From positions 9,749,343 through 9,813,342 of the forward strand of contig NW_023998422.1 of the NCBI RefSeq assembly GCF_014805625.2: a stretch of 64,000 bases of DNA. Direction: 5' to 3'. Source of the DNA: Glossina fuscipes. Taxonomy: Eukaryota; Arthropoda; Insecta; Diptera; Glossinidae. Positions 19,099 through 30,559 of the stretch are shown piece after piece. A program made the translations under genes and the position numbers. Under the pieces are notes generated by a model. It had not been told where the DNA came from. It searched no databases and saw nothing but the letters and a program-made list of their open reading frames with translations. Positions within the stretch are counted from its first letter, which is position 1. Each line of letters opens with the position of its first letter.

Positions 19099-21777
19099 AT
19101 GGATCTAATAGCTACTATAGAGGAGGATGCCGAAGTGGAAAACTTATCTGAAAATTCGGATGTTGAAATAGAATATCAACCTACTAAACTAAAACAAAAA
19201 AAAATTACCGAATTTGAGAAAGGTTTTGAATTTGTGTCTTCGGTAAAGGAATACAATCAGGATACTTGGGATGATTTAATGAAATATGTTAAACGTAAAG
19301 CGCGCACAAAAACTGATGATAAAATTGCAGAACGTTTAAAGAAACGCACAACAGACAACATTCAACAGGATGATGGGGTAGAGGAAACGGATGGTGAGAT
19401 ACCATTGTCGGATGATGAACTGAAACATGATAATTTACGTTTGCGAGAAAAGAAGCAAATTAAAAAAAAACAAAAAAGCAAGAGCAGTAACGATGTCGAT
19501 CATCCTGCTGACGACGAAGAAGAGGGTGAAAAAATGAAATTCGAGGAGTCTGTAGAAAGCAATGAGTCTATTACATCGTTTTATCAAATGAATTTATCGC
19601 GTCCTTTGATGCGAGCTATAGGGGTGTTAGGTTATATATATCCAACACCTATACAAGCGTCCACAATACCAATCGCTATGTTGGGTCGTGATATATGCGG
19701 CTGTGCAGCTACGGGTACAGGTAAGATTACATATTATATTTCAAGCAAAGCACTTGTATTATTATTATTATTATCTATTATTACAGGTAAAACGGCTGCT
19801 TATATGTTGCCTACCCTAGAACGTTTACTGTATCGTCCTATGAACAATAGAACGATAACAAGAGTTCTGGTTTTGGTGCCTACGCGCGAATTGGGGGCTC
19901 AAGTTTATCAAGTCACCAAGCAATTATGTCAATTCACCAGCATTGATGTGGGTCTTGCTATCGGTGGCTTGGATGTTAAAGCTCAGGAATTGGTATTAAG
20001 ACAAAATCCTGACATTGTGATTGCCACACCGGGCCGCCTAATTGACCATATTAAAAACACTCCAAGTTTTAGTTTGGATTCTATAGAGGTTAGTGTGATT
20101 TTTAGAAGGTTTCGCGTTTGGCTAGCGTTAGACATTGATGATATCCTTGCGCTCTGATTCAAGACGAGGAATATTTTTATGCATATAAGCCTGAGGTTTT
20201 ACAACTGAGTATTGCACACCTTTTATATGTATTTAAGACAGTTTGGGACAACATTGGAATAAAAAATGTACTTTATTTTCACTTAAGGTTTTGATACTTG
20301 ATGAAGCTGATCGTATGCTGGATGAATATTTCGCTGAGCAAATGAAAGAAATTATTAACTCTTGTGCGAAAACTCGGCAGACTATGTTGTTCTCAGCTAC
20401 TATGAGTGAACAAGTTAAAGATTTGGCTGCTGTCTCGTTGAACAAACCCGTAAAAGTTTTTGTTAACAATAATCAGCAAGTGGCTTTCAATTTGCGCCAA
20501 GAATTTATACGTATTCGTGAAGACAAAGAAGGTGATCGCGAACCAATTTTGGCCAGTTTAATATGTCGCACTTTTCATGACCATTGCATGATTTTTGTGC
20601 AAACAAAAAAGCAAGCACATCGTCTTCATATATTGTTGGGTTTATTAGGCATTAAGGCGGGTGAATTACATGGCAATCTGACACAACAACAACGCCTTGA
20701 GTCACTTAAGAAATTTAAGGACGAGCAAATCGATGTGCTGATAGCTACTGATGTGGCTGCCAGAGGTTTAGATATTGTCGGTGTCAAGACGGTTATTAAC
20801 TTTGTGATGCCAATAACAACCGAACACTATATACATCGTGTAGGACGTACGGCTCGAGCGGGACGTGCGGGCATTTCGGTTTCGTTAGCCGGTGAAAAGG
20901 AACGTAAAATAGTTAAAGACGTTATCAAAAATGCTGAAGGTTCCATTAAAAATCGTATAATACCACCAGAAATTATAGAAAAGTATCGCAGAAAGTTAAC
21001 TGCTTTGGAAGCAGAAATACGTGAGTGATGTTTTTTTGATTGCAAAACAATTTACAGAAAATAAAATTTGTTTTCAATTTAGAACACATTTTGGATGAAG
21101 AACAATATGAGCGACAGTTGGCAAAAGCAGAACAGCAATTATCCAAAACGGAACGAAAGCTTTTAGCCAATCAACCCAACGAAAAACGCCAATGGTTCCA
21201 GACTAAAAAACAAAGAGAAGAGGAAAAGGTACGCTTGCAGGTAACACCCAACGACAATACGTCAAAGACACTTAAGAAAGGGAAAGGATCTAAACGCCCG
21301 GTGTATGGTGGAGATGGAGAAGATGGACCTCCGGTTAAGGAACTTAAATCAAAGAAAAAGAAACCGGACATAAAGCCAAAAACACCTGAACAATTGGCTA
21401 AAGAAAGAGCGTTAAAAGAAATTGAGAAAGTCTCTTTGGTTAGAGCTAAAATGTCTAAACTACGGCAGCGTGCTTCCAAATTAGGGGCCACGACGGAAGG
21501 TAGCAAACTTGATAATAATGCTGGATTAAATAATAGGCAAAAGTCGAAACGTCATGGTCATTCGGCCTTTACCAATGATCTCACCGATGTAAGCCGTAGT
21601 GGAGCCTTACGCTTAAGATCGGAGGCTAATCGCCATAAGAAAATGACAAAATTAGCTGCTAAGAAAAAAATCAGCACAGTGAAACTGACGAATAAGTCAG
21701 GCCAAAATAAATTTAACAAAGGTAAAAATTTCGGTGGCCCTAGATTTGCAAAAAAAGAGAAACATAAAAGGAAATGA
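19099..21777 (+). CDS. Rs1: DEAD-box RNA helicase, DDX27/Drs1 type, about 783 aa
   Basis: Four exons: 19099-19720, 19787-20088, 20288-21020 and 21083-21777, with GT-AG introns of 66, 199 and 62 bp. The joined frame is 2352 nt. Motifs in order: Q-motif region ([10 protein letters not shown]...PTPIQ), I ATGTGKT spanning intron 1, Ia [10 protein letters not shown], Ib [15 protein letters not shown] (about residues 313-316), [42 protein letters not shown]. The N-terminus is acidic and Lys-rich; the C-terminus (KKRKPD-like, ending KKEKHKRK) is very basic, fitting a nucleolar protein. DDX27/Drs1 helicases act in 60S pre-ribosome assembly. Length and motif order fit the Drosophila Rs1 gene as I remember it. 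All catalytic motifs are intact. Confidence 0.93.
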
Positions 21778-21822
21778 TGGGACACAATATGTGGAGTAAA
21801 TTATTTTTTACAAAATTTATTG

Positions 21823-21828
21823 AATAAA
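21823..21828 (+). terminator. polyadenylation signal of the helicase gene
   Basis: AATAAA 46 bp after the stop codon. Confidence 0.6.
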
Positions 21829-21899
21829 AGTTCGTAAATTCGGAGTCAGAAGTGTTTAACTGAATAAAAGTTACGTAAAAATAACATTACACATATAAT

Positions 21900-22970
21900 A
21901 AATAGGGGAGTACTATATTTTCGGCTGAACGCTGCGAGTACTCAGCCTCAAAAGAAATTCCTTATAATAGCAGACAGTAAATCTGTTTTATCAGCTTTAT
22001 AACCATTTTCCTTAGGTAAAACTTATCTTCACATATTAGAAATCAAATCCTTACTTTATAGCTTCAAATCTGATACATTTTATTTTCATTTTCTTTGGCT
22101 GCCCAGCCACATGAGCAATCTTGGCAACAACACTGCAGATAAAAGTCCATCTTCCAGACTATCTAATTTTAATGATCGTGCCGTGATTCCTGAAGATCTG
22201 AGGACAATCGAAAAAAATCATTTAATTTTTTCTTAGCAACAGCGAAGGTATAACTCACCTTATGTTCGTCATTTGTACTCCTTACTTCCGCAAATAAATA
22301 AAGTCCCTTTGTTTATCAATTGCTAACTTAGGCGTGACACTATTTGTCTTATTAATAGACTAATGTTCAATCACGCGAGATGCAATAATCATCTATTCAA
22401 AATTAACATAGTAAACAACTCTTTATGTACATGTGGAGTCTTACAATCTCCTGATCATATCCTATTTGTCTGCCCGAATATTTCCACTTCCATTCACCAT
22501 CCCTCACTTCGCAAATAGTATAAGTAGTTTTCGTGACCACAGAATTCTTGATATTTTTCTCACAGTTCAACAGCTCACGTCGCAATCTTTTCCTTTTTTA
22601 AAGACATTAAGACATATAAGCATTTACAGTCAATTTCTTTTCCAATTTTTGCTCTCACGCCTATCAACTTCTTCGTATATCTTTTAAACTAATCTATTAT
22701 ATTACATCTTACACATCGGAATTTACTCTTTCTTTTGTTCTATCCCACGTGACGGACGTGTAATAGGCATATTTTAATTAATACTATAAAAAAGAAATAA
22801 CATGGCGGACGTATAACGCGCAAAATTAAATTAAAATATCTTTCATCAAATAATCACTAAAATAAACATATAATAACATCATATACAAAACTTAACTCCA
22901 ACTTTACTGGGTCCCAAACAAAAAACTCTGCGTTCACATTGGGCCATTTACCACATCTCAGCGAATTTTC
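21900..22970. other. intergenic, no gene seen
   Basis: AT-rich spacer. Frames at 22403-22687 and 22857-23165 lack motifs. Confidence 0.5.
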
Positions 22971-22974
22971 CGTT

Positions 22975-23564
22975 ATTAATTCGCTGAATAACAAAAGAAG
23001 AAGAAGAATAACAAATGATAGGAAATGTTTCCAGTTGTTCCATTTTGTTTTATATTCGAACAGAACATTATATTTTAGTCGTATCGTTAACGTTGCGAAT
23101 GTCGTAAACAGTCTCTCTTGTTGAGCGTTTTCTTCATATCGTGAAAGGGTTGCAATTTCTGACAATTCTTGATTGAGTTGAACGATTTCCTTTATGCTTC
23201 GTCTTGGTTGAAGTTGCTGATGGTGGAATCCACGGTCGAAATTTAATTTCTAAAAAGATGATACTGTTCATTTCTCGTAATCAATTCAATAGCGCTGGAC
23301 ATTTTCTCAAGAAAGTTAATATAGAAAAGAAAGCTGATGGTAACTATAGGAACCACCAATATGGTTACCAATAAAGTTAGTTCAATTTCAGTTCGACAGA
23401 TAGTTTCAACATTTCTGCGTAAGTGGACTTGTTATGTCCCGTTGATGTTACTTAGAAAATGGCTGTTATTGGTCCAATAACTACTGTGTGGGTAGTCGCT
23501 AGTTAATTATATTTTCTTTTTATAAGGTTTAACTCCTTCTTCTTCTGTTATTCAGCGAATTAAT
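22975..23564. repeat. 29-bp inverted repeats 530 bp apart
   Basis: Arm 1 at 22975-23003 (ATTAATTCGCTGAATAAC followed by AAAAGAAGAAG) is the reverse complement of arm 2 at 23536-23564 (28 of 29 positions). The interior contains promoter/LTR-like text (TTAGTTCAATTTCAGTTCGACAG) but no open frame. It may be a foldback or MITE-like insertion, or part of the neighbouring retroelement relic. Confidence 0.65.
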
Positions 23565-23626
23565 ATTTGTTTGGCAGTTTTGTCAATGTGAGCTGCTGAG
23601 GAAAGTTTCGAGTATGGAACAAAGAC

Positions 23627-24052
23627 TCAAAAGTGCAAGGTTTTAACGAAAGGAATAGAAGAACCATAGTTGAGCAGACGAGTGACCGTTTTTTTTGAAA
23701 AGACTGAGCATTTGTTTTTATTAACCGAGTTGCAGTGCTTCAAGGCGGGAGGAAATAATGTCGAGGGTAGATTGCAAATTGCGCCTACACCAGTCTGGAT
23801 CGGAGTTGACACTATGGCACAGGAAGGGCAGAGTGAAGTGATTGCTCATGCGTCAAACACATTTCTCAATTTAGTAGAATCACTTTCTTCCTTTCGTACA
23901 CCATAAGGCATAACATAGCTCGGGTCGAGTATAGTTTTAGGATCAACTCCTCTCATGTGGCCTAAAATTTGGTATTCGACCATGAATTTGGTGTAGTGTG
24001 TTTTTAACTTTTCGTCGTTAACTAACCGCCGCTTAGTTTCACTGTGAATCAC
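23627..24052 (-). pseudogene. BEL/Pao-type retrotransposon reverse-transcriptase relic
   Basis: The minus-strand peptide reads ETKRRLVNDEKLKTHYTKFM, then VEYQILGHMRGVDPK, VMPYGVRKEE and STKLRNVFDA. This is the conserved region before the RT core of BEL/Pao polyproteins ('FM.EYL.LGHM', 'STTTKLRVVFDAS'). After VFDA the frame stops and a second broken frame continues (TGVGAICNLPSTLF...). Upstream on the same strand, a VKLP-like remnant is near 24090. Dead copy. Confidence 0.7.
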
Positions 24053-24299
24053 TTATTACGTAAAAGGTGCTTTGCGCTACAATTTTCACGGCAAGTACGT
24101 CGGACCGAATTCTAGCCCTACTCCGATTTATAAAAAAGTCTTACCTTACATATAAGATTTCCTTCGGCAGATACTGTACACGTAAGTCGCTTAATGGTAA
24201 AGATGTCCTGACTTCTTTGTTTTTATGAAATCTACATTTCCGAAGGATTACAACAATGAAGGCCAAAATTAACGCCGTATATCCCGCCGTAAAACTGTG

Positions 24300-24485
24300 A
24301 TATCTATCTTCTTAGAATTCGGCAGAGGATCGGGATTAATAATTGATAATCTGAATCACTTTTTGAATCGATTTAAGTTTGTCTTTCTGCCTTGTTTTCT
24401 TGGGTGCAATCCACAGGCCGCAGGTGTTGAAGATGGTTCGAGCCGGACCACTTTCTCGACCACTTCCCTTGTAACACTTTTCAAT
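24300..24485 (+). repeat. dispersed repeat copy, partial
   Basis: GAATCACTTTTTGAATCGATTTAAGTTTGTC, a CTGCCTTGTTTTCTTGG segment, GCCGCAGGTGTTG and CGGACCACTTTCTCGACCACTTCCC are the family blocks in plus orientation. Confidence 0.55.
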
Positions 24486-24667
24486 ATTTCATTACTTCAT
24501 TAATCTTAGTCAACGTAAATGTAATTATGAGTTACTTAACCCGTTCAGAGTTGTTTGCAGAGAATTAAACGATGTCTACCAATTAATCTTTATATCGGAC
24601 CCTTTAAATAAAAAAAACGCCTTATTCGTTGTATGATTGGCTGTAGGGTGGCTGTGACTCATTATGG

Positions 24668-25059
24668 CAGGGGTCGGCAATCTATGACCCGCGCGTCACC
24701 GAGTAACGCATTCGATAATTTCAAGTGACCCAATTTAGTTTCGAAAATAAAAAATATAATATATCAAATAAAAAAAAAAAAATTCAAACTAGATACTAAG
24801 AACAACATTTCAGTTCGATTACCATGGATCTTATACACATTAGTATTTATGTAACAGGAATAGGTTGACTAGCGAAAATACAAAAGCTTCGGCTCATCCT
24901 AAAACAACTAACTGTAAACCAGACTTGACTAAATTGACGTCCCAAGTTCAGCATCAGGAGGGCCATCGACATCGAAGAGAACGTTTACAAATAAAGTTCA
25001 TTCAACTATTTTTGTAATTATTTTCTTAATAAAATATAACTTAGTATTTATTAAAAGAC
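24668..25059 (+). mobile_element. hAT-like transposon end, cut by assembly gap
   Basis: CAGGGGTCGGCAA at 24668-24680 matches the typical terminal inverted repeat start of hAT elements. Inside, a frame near 24938-25000 reads IDVPSSASGGPSTSKRTF, resembling the Ser/Lys-rich N-terminus of such transposases. The element runs into the 100-N gap. The other end was not found. Confidence 0.5.
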
Positions 25060-25159
25060 NNNNNNNNNNNNNNNNNNNNNNNNNNNNNNNNNNNNNNNNN
25101 NNNNNNNNNNNNNNNNNNNNNNNNNNNNNNNNNNNNNNNNNNNNNNNNNNNNNNNNNNN
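25060..25159. other. assembly gap, 100 N
   Basis: Exactly 100 N, the conventional length for a gap of unknown size. Confidence 1.
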
Positions 25160-26420
25160 GACACTTTTTGACCCTCTCTTTAATACTCACGTTTTGGTTG
25201 ATTTTGACTCGTGGCGGAAAAAGTTCGCCGACTCGTACACGTAAGCTTTTTTAATTGTTTTTATACTTGAGAGAAGGCAAGAAAGTAAACACTACTAGAA
25301 ATAGATAATTTACCTAATAAACCCAACAGATTGTCGGTGAGAATGAGGACACGACGAGCCGTTACGCTCCTGGCCATGACCGCGAAAATTTTAGTACATT
25401 GTAACGTAAAACGTTTTTTATGATTTTACTTATTTATTCAATCCCCTTTGAAATGAGATTCGTAGAGCCCGAATTTGTGATTCTTGGGGTGGTATAGGCT
25501 TCATCTACACTTCTTAGGAGGTCTATTGGAAATTATTTACCGGAACTTACGTATACAACGTTTTAATTCTCTTTATGGTCTTCTATGTTCGAATATTGCA
25601 ATTCAACTCTTTTGACTCGAATCTCTCTATTGACTTTGCCTTCTGCAAATATTTTGCTTCGTAACCTTCCACAAGCACGTTATTATTACCCAAAGTCATC
25701 GCGACATTTTTTATCGCGTAATCCACTGGGAAGTTTTGTACGTTTTTGGAATCTTGGTTTCCAGATTTGATCTGAAATGGCTTACCGAGCTGAATCAAGC
25801 TTTTTAGCAATCTCCGATGTTGTCAAAAAGTCATTTTGTTCTAACGTGATCCTGATGATGTAGTTGAGCAAAGATGGTCGCCCTGAGCATGACTTATCAG
25901 AAAGGTCGAAACCACGTACATGAAATTTTTCCATCTTCTGCATGCTCTGCATGTTCTGCATGCACTTTCACCAAACAGTTTCATTTCACTAGCCACACAT
26001 ACACGCCCGCATCTCACTTACTTGAACGATCTTCATTTTAGTTCATTTGTTAGGTCGATATGTATACATTCAGCGATAAAAAAAGAAAGCAAAATAATTG
26101 GAGTGGACAGAACTTTCCGGTGGACCTATTATCTGTACAGATCGTGAAGTAACAGACAATAACACGACTAATGATCGGTGTGATACTTTCGTCGATTAAA
26201 ACTCCTAACATCTTCAATCGGAAATATAATTTTACAAGTAAAAAAGTTATATTCAGCCCGGACGAATCTCGCATACTCACCGCTATGCTTTTCGCATTCT
26301 ACCCACCAAATTATTTTATGTTGTATCCATATCGTTGGCATTTTAAAGAAAAAAATAATCGACCAGACCGCGGTGTCTGTCATATTCATTTTACAAATAA
26401 ACCATTTTTAGGCAGATAAT
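25160..26420. other. intergenic, no gene seen
   Basis: The first part may still belong to the hAT element. TGCATGCTCTGCATGTTCTGCATGC short repeats lie at 25938-25964. Open frames on both strands at 26050-26419 overlap each other and have no motifs. Confidence 0.4.
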
Positions 26421-26421
26421 A

Positions 26422-26844
26422 TGTACTGTGAGGACCCAAAGTCGTCCCTTGTTTCGGCCGCACGGATTCTCCGTCTCTGATGAGGTGAAGGGAGTGCTAA
26501 GTTAAGATGGGATAGGAATAGAATAAGAATAGATTAAGATAGGAAAGGAATAGAATAAGAATAGAATAAGATAGGATAGGAATAGCGTAAGAATAGAATA
26601 GGGTAGAATAGGCTAGTTTTAGTTTTAGTTAAATGAGTCGTGTTTGAGAGTCGACAGTGGATTCTCGAGCAGCGAAGTTGGGTATAGACAGGAAGTTTTA
26701 ATTAAGTTAATTACAAAATAAAGTGAAGAAATAATTATGGAATAAATGAAGAGTCTTTGTGAATATAAATTTCTTGTGTCTCCTTCCCTGGGCCACTGAG
26801 CTGCCTCACCCTTAGGGAATAGGTCGAAACGACCTCGCAGTACA
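26422..26844. mobile_element. solo LTR-like block
   Basis: Starts TGTACTGTGAGG and ends CCTCGCAGTACA, a 12-bp terminal inverted repeat with one mismatch that obeys the TG...CA rule. Inside are a run of diverged GATAGGAATAGAATAAG units (26510-26610) and AATAAA-type signals at about 26718 and 26741 followed by a T/C-rich stretch, as in an R-U5 region. No clear target-site duplication was seen. Length 423 bp is typical of an insect LTR. A solo LTR left by recombination is the simplest reading. Confidence 0.6.
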
Positions 26845-26849
26845 TCTTC

Positions 26850-27930
26850 ATTTGAGGAATGTACAAGATAGTTTTAAACATTCTGCTTTATTTGCCTTAT
26901 GATAAATACGCATAAAACCTTAAAAAAGTGAAAACAAGATAATTTAATCGTTTGTAACTCTGGGGGGGGTTATCGCCGATTTTCCCCACATCTGCAAGTA
27001 AAGGTAGAGTGTTTTGCAAAGTAAATGTGGAAAATTTCACCCATCCAACTTTCATAATTTCTGGATAACGAGAAAGATTCACAAATTTTCGGTAAGAAAA
27101 ATGGAGTTGTGTTGAGTTTCCGCTCTGCTGTGCGGTTTTGCTTTGACCAATTTGACCCATCTTCAATACCAATTTGCGTGCATAGACTACCAACGTTTCT
27201 GCCAAATTTGAAGTCTACATCTTAATTTTTGCGACCAGGAAAGTACTTACAACAAAAAGCACACAGACACTCAGTAACACAGATGGACAGGCGTAGCTAA
27301 ATCAATTCGGAATTGCACGCTGACTAAGAATATCTAGACCACATAGAGTCTCTGAAGTTTGATTTTAACTGGTTGGGAAAAAACAAAATTTTACAGTGAT
27401 GGGTATAAGAACGATAAAATAAAAAAAAGTAAAAAAAAAATAGATAAACGCATACATTTGCAGGCATTAGAATGGTTGATTAACGTCAAAACGTAGTTTT
27501 TCTCTTTCCGTTTATTTGCATATTCTTGGATTTCTTAAATCTTGAAACGTATTCTTTGGTTAAGCTGACGAAAGTGCCTTACAGGCACACCAACTGTAAA
27601 ATTAATTTAAAAGTTTTTTACCTTTAATGCTTAAATATTAGTTCCGTATCGTATTATGACGTATCTATGCCAATGCAAAAATATTTTTCATATAATTTCA
27701 TTACAAACTAATTTACGGGACATTCCCCCATTAAAAAAAAAATATTAAAAAAAAAAAAAATGATATTCTTATTCACGACGGAGTATATAATTAATCATTA
27801 CAAATTTGTTATTTATTATTTAGTGCTTACATCATTCAACCATCAATTTTATGCGTCGAAATTAATATTTGCATTACCTCTCTCGATTCATAAATTGGAT
27901 TATTAAGCATTATTTTTTTTTTTGTTACAT
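26850..27930. other. intergenic, no gene seen
   Basis: AT-rich with several A-runs (27420-27440, 27730-27760). The minus-strand frame at 26897-27205 has no motif. Confidence 0.5.
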
Positions 27931-27940
27931 AACCTTAAGG

Positions 27941-27948
27941 TATAAATA
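27941..27948 (+). promoter_or_regulatory. TATA box
   Basis: TATAAATA, set in a near-palindrome AAGGTATAAATACCTTT, 86 bp upstream of the start codon at 28027. Confidence 0.65.
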
Positions 27949-28026
27949 CCTTTCCTACGATAGGCGGCAATTTAGAGACGTTTAATCTTTCGCGTCGTGT
28001 ATCAGTGAAACATACGCTTTAAAAAA

Positions 28027-28515
28027 ATGAGATTACCGATTATTTTTATTTTGATGGCGATGGTTGTCTTTGCGGATAAAGGCCGCGCCATGCCAACAGA
28101 ATTAGATGAGACTCTGCTGGATCCATTGCCGGTGAGCGAGAATGGCGGACTTGAAAAAGAACATACACGTAATACGCGTGCGTTGAAATTTGGCGGTGGC
28201 TGTGGATATAATCCCTGCGGAGGTGGTGGAGGCGGTGGCGGTTATCGTCCTGGGTATGGTGGTGGTTATCGCCCTGGATATGGTGGTGGGGGCGGCTTTC
28301 GACCTGGATATGGTGGCGGGGGCGGCTTTCGACCTGGATATGGAGGCGGGGGCGGTTACCGTCCCGGATATGGTGGTGGTGGGGGTTATCGTCCTGGTTA
28401 CGGTGGTGGCGGTGGTTTTCGTCCTGGCGGCGGTGGCGGCGGTTGTCCCGGGGGTTGTGGTAATTCTGGAGCTACTGCCACAGCTTCAGCATCTAGTCAT
28501 GGGTGGGGTAAATAA
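28027..28515 (+). CDS. secreted Gly-rich repeat protein, 162 aa
   Basis: A signal peptide (MRLPIIFILMAMVVFADKGR) is followed by an acidic propeptide-like segment (MPTELDETLLDPLPVSENG) and a TRNTRAL motif that may be a processing site. The mature part starts FGGGCGYNPCGGG and then carries tandem units of the type (Y/F)RPGYGGGGG, about seven copies at residues 75-133. It ends with GGGGCPGGCGNSGATATASA and a short tail. Four cysteines bracket the repeats and could form disulfides. It has a TATA box and AATAAA 36 bp past the stop. Glycine-rich secreted proteins of this kind occur in insect cuticle and among antimicrobial peptides; no clear choice from sequence. Confidence 0.8.
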   Translation: MRLPIIFILMAMVVFADKGRAMPTELDETLLDPLPVSENGGLEKEHTRNTRALKFGGGCGYNPCGGGGGGGGYRPGYGGGYRPGYGGGGGFRPGYGGGGGFRPGYGGGGGYRPGYGGGGGYRPGYGGGGGFRPGGGGGGCPGGCGNSGATATASASSHGWGK

Positions 28516-28550
28516 ATCCCCAATGATAAAAAAATATTTATCATAAATGC

Positions 28551-28556
28551 AATAAA
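28551..28556 (+). terminator. polyadenylation signal
   Basis: AATAAA 36 bp after the stop of the Gly-rich gene. Confidence 0.5.
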
Positions 28557-28889
28557 AAAATGTGTTTTGAAAAAGTTTTTGCATTTTCTACATACTTGCT
28601 GTTGAGTGATATTGGCTTTGTAATTATCCTTTTTATTTGTTCTACTCCTCGTTTGTCAATTGAAGATCGAGTTAATGAAAATTCTCAAATATATCAACAA
28701 GTGTACCACAAAGAAAACAAAAAAATTCTATATCAAATCCCCATAAGATAAGCCCCAAGAGGATTAGGGAAAGAGACAAACCATTGCCTTTCTTTGTAAC
28801 GATTAACTAACTACGGTTCACACAGCAATCGATGTTCATTATTTTCTACAGATTGTTGGTAGAACAAAGTCCTAAAATCCATGCCGCAG

Positions 28890-29115
28890 CTTATATAGGG
28901 TCCGTCTTTAAGCCGAAATATGTCATCAAAATATCTCAAAATTTCGGGACGTGTAGGTTGAAAAAGAAGACGCGGTGGGGCAGTTAGGAAAACATGCTTA
29001 GATCGATTCAGAAAGTGTTTTCAAATCGGTGGATACAATAAAAAGTGAATCTGTCTCGAATCCTTCTGGGTATTGTATACATCCGCACAAAGTTAACATA
29101 CGCATGTATCCCAAA
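28890..29115 (-). repeat. dispersed repeat copy
   Basis: ATATGTCATCAAAATATCTCAAAATTT, GATCGATTCAGAAAGTG, GAATCTGTCTCGAATCCTTC, TGGGTATTGTATACATCCGCACAAAGTTAACATA: the family's right-hand blocks in reverse orientation. Confidence 0.65.
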
Positions 29116-29738
29116 ATGCATATGTGTTTGTTGTGTTGCAAACAATTTTCACTACCACCCTTGAGGCACCGCCCAAATCAGAATTTTTGCAATGAAAGGA
29201 TAAGCACTCCAACCGCTATTTCAAAAATAAAGGTAACTCTTATTTTTAGTTCCCTCTGATAGCGTCCTCCATTTAGGTCTGAGATTTTATGAAGAATGGA
29301 ATTGGAACGAGATGTCCATGCTTAAGCATGTAAGGGCTTTGAACAATTTTAAGCTGTGAGCTCAACTGCTGCTTTGGAACCACGTAAAGAGTTCCACTAT
29401 CCAAATCACTTTGTGTTATCATTTTTGCAAGTTTCAGGACCGTGGCCGATAATGAAATGTACATAAATTAATTTTTTTAGTTATTTTCTTCATAGTCTTT
29501 TTGGATTTGATTACTGTTTTAGGGTTAGAAAATGAAAAGTTTTGAAATAAACTCGAAAATATTAAAGTTTTTTAAGTCAAAAATGTTTGAAAATAGCTTT
29601 TATAACTTTATGAAGGAAACGTTTTCAAATCAACAAGAGATTGAAAATCCTGTATATATATCATACGAATCGCAAGAATGTAAGTTTGCTCCCTTCGAGA
29701 TGGTATAATATCTTTGAACCCTTTGGTTGTTGTTATAG

Positions 29739-30553
29739 CTCCGCAGCGTTTATATGGAACAATTTTGCCAGCCATCGGAAGTCGGCCAACGAGTATGCAA
29801 TGCTTGGCTCTATCACGCTCTCAAACACTGTCGCAAATTAGTAGACATTGAGCATTCAGGCGACGCGTTGGAAACTTACCGCCCGGAAATAAACGCTTAT
29901 AGCCTTCTATTGCCAAATGAATTAGTACATCCACAAAGTTTAGATCTGTGCGATTGTGTTCCTTTATTCTGGGACTTTGTAGGCTATTATGTAAAGAACA
30001 CAACCTACTATGCTATTGCATCCGCCATAAATTTTCTCTTCGAGTCTGCTGTAATCGCGCTTTTCGGCCTTATGGCTTTAGCGTCAATTTTGCTGCTTGT
30101 GATCGACATTTACCGCCAACACAATAGAAAGAGAGTCGAAAAAGTACCTCATACAACCCGTGCACTTGAAAAATGTAAGCAAATGGTACCTCAACTACGG
30201 TTACATATGGCACGAGAGGAACTGCGACACTTAAGTATAAATTATTTTATGGAAAGTGTAGAGTTTTGGGCATCCGATGGTACCTCTATGTTTGTGGTAT
30301 ATACAGCTTCGAAACTGGCTCTCCTTGACAATGAGCCGGGTTGCGTGACCCTAAGAAATGGTTACCATGTGAGAGTTACTGTTGGGACTACGGAAATCAA
30401 CAAGCGTTTTTGTATGAAGCGGAGAGTGGTCCGAAAGAGAAAGTGGATGTCAAGACGGCGAACTCGGAGCTGGATATAAAAACTAAAAAAAATTTTGAAA
30501 TATTCTTTTCTCTTGATTTTCTACATAACTACTCGTTTCTCAGATTATTTTAA
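29739..30553 (+). pseudogene. single-pass membrane protein, frameshifted near its C-terminus
   Basis: A GTTATAG acceptor at 29738 precedes a frame reading LRSVYMEQFCQPSEVGQRVC and onward, with Cys residues in the N-half and one membrane segment (about AIASAINFLFESAVIALFG and LMALASILLLVIDIY). The cytoplasmic part continues to DNEPG at about 30341. From there the same frame turns into an unlikely Arg-rich end (stop 30479), while the +2 frame continues convincingly (RDPKKWLPCESYCWDYGNQQ, then AFLYEAESG and onward) to a stop at 30553. This points to a 1-base indel, real or from assembly. An upstream candidate exon (29583-29679, MFENSFYNFMKETFS...) has a good donor but the wrong phase. Function unknown. 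It shares layout and exon phase with the gene at 31086-33742. Confidence 0.55.
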
Positions 30554-30559
30554 TATTCT

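Noticed and set aside
20089..20159. Reading through the second helicase intron ([11 protein letters not shown]...)
   Set aside because: A GT-AG intron (20089-20287) restores the conserved ILDEAD motif in frame, so the extension is intronic.
21171..21785. Two long minus-strand frames opposite the helicase C-terminus
   Set aside because: Shadow frames of the Lys-rich coding strand.
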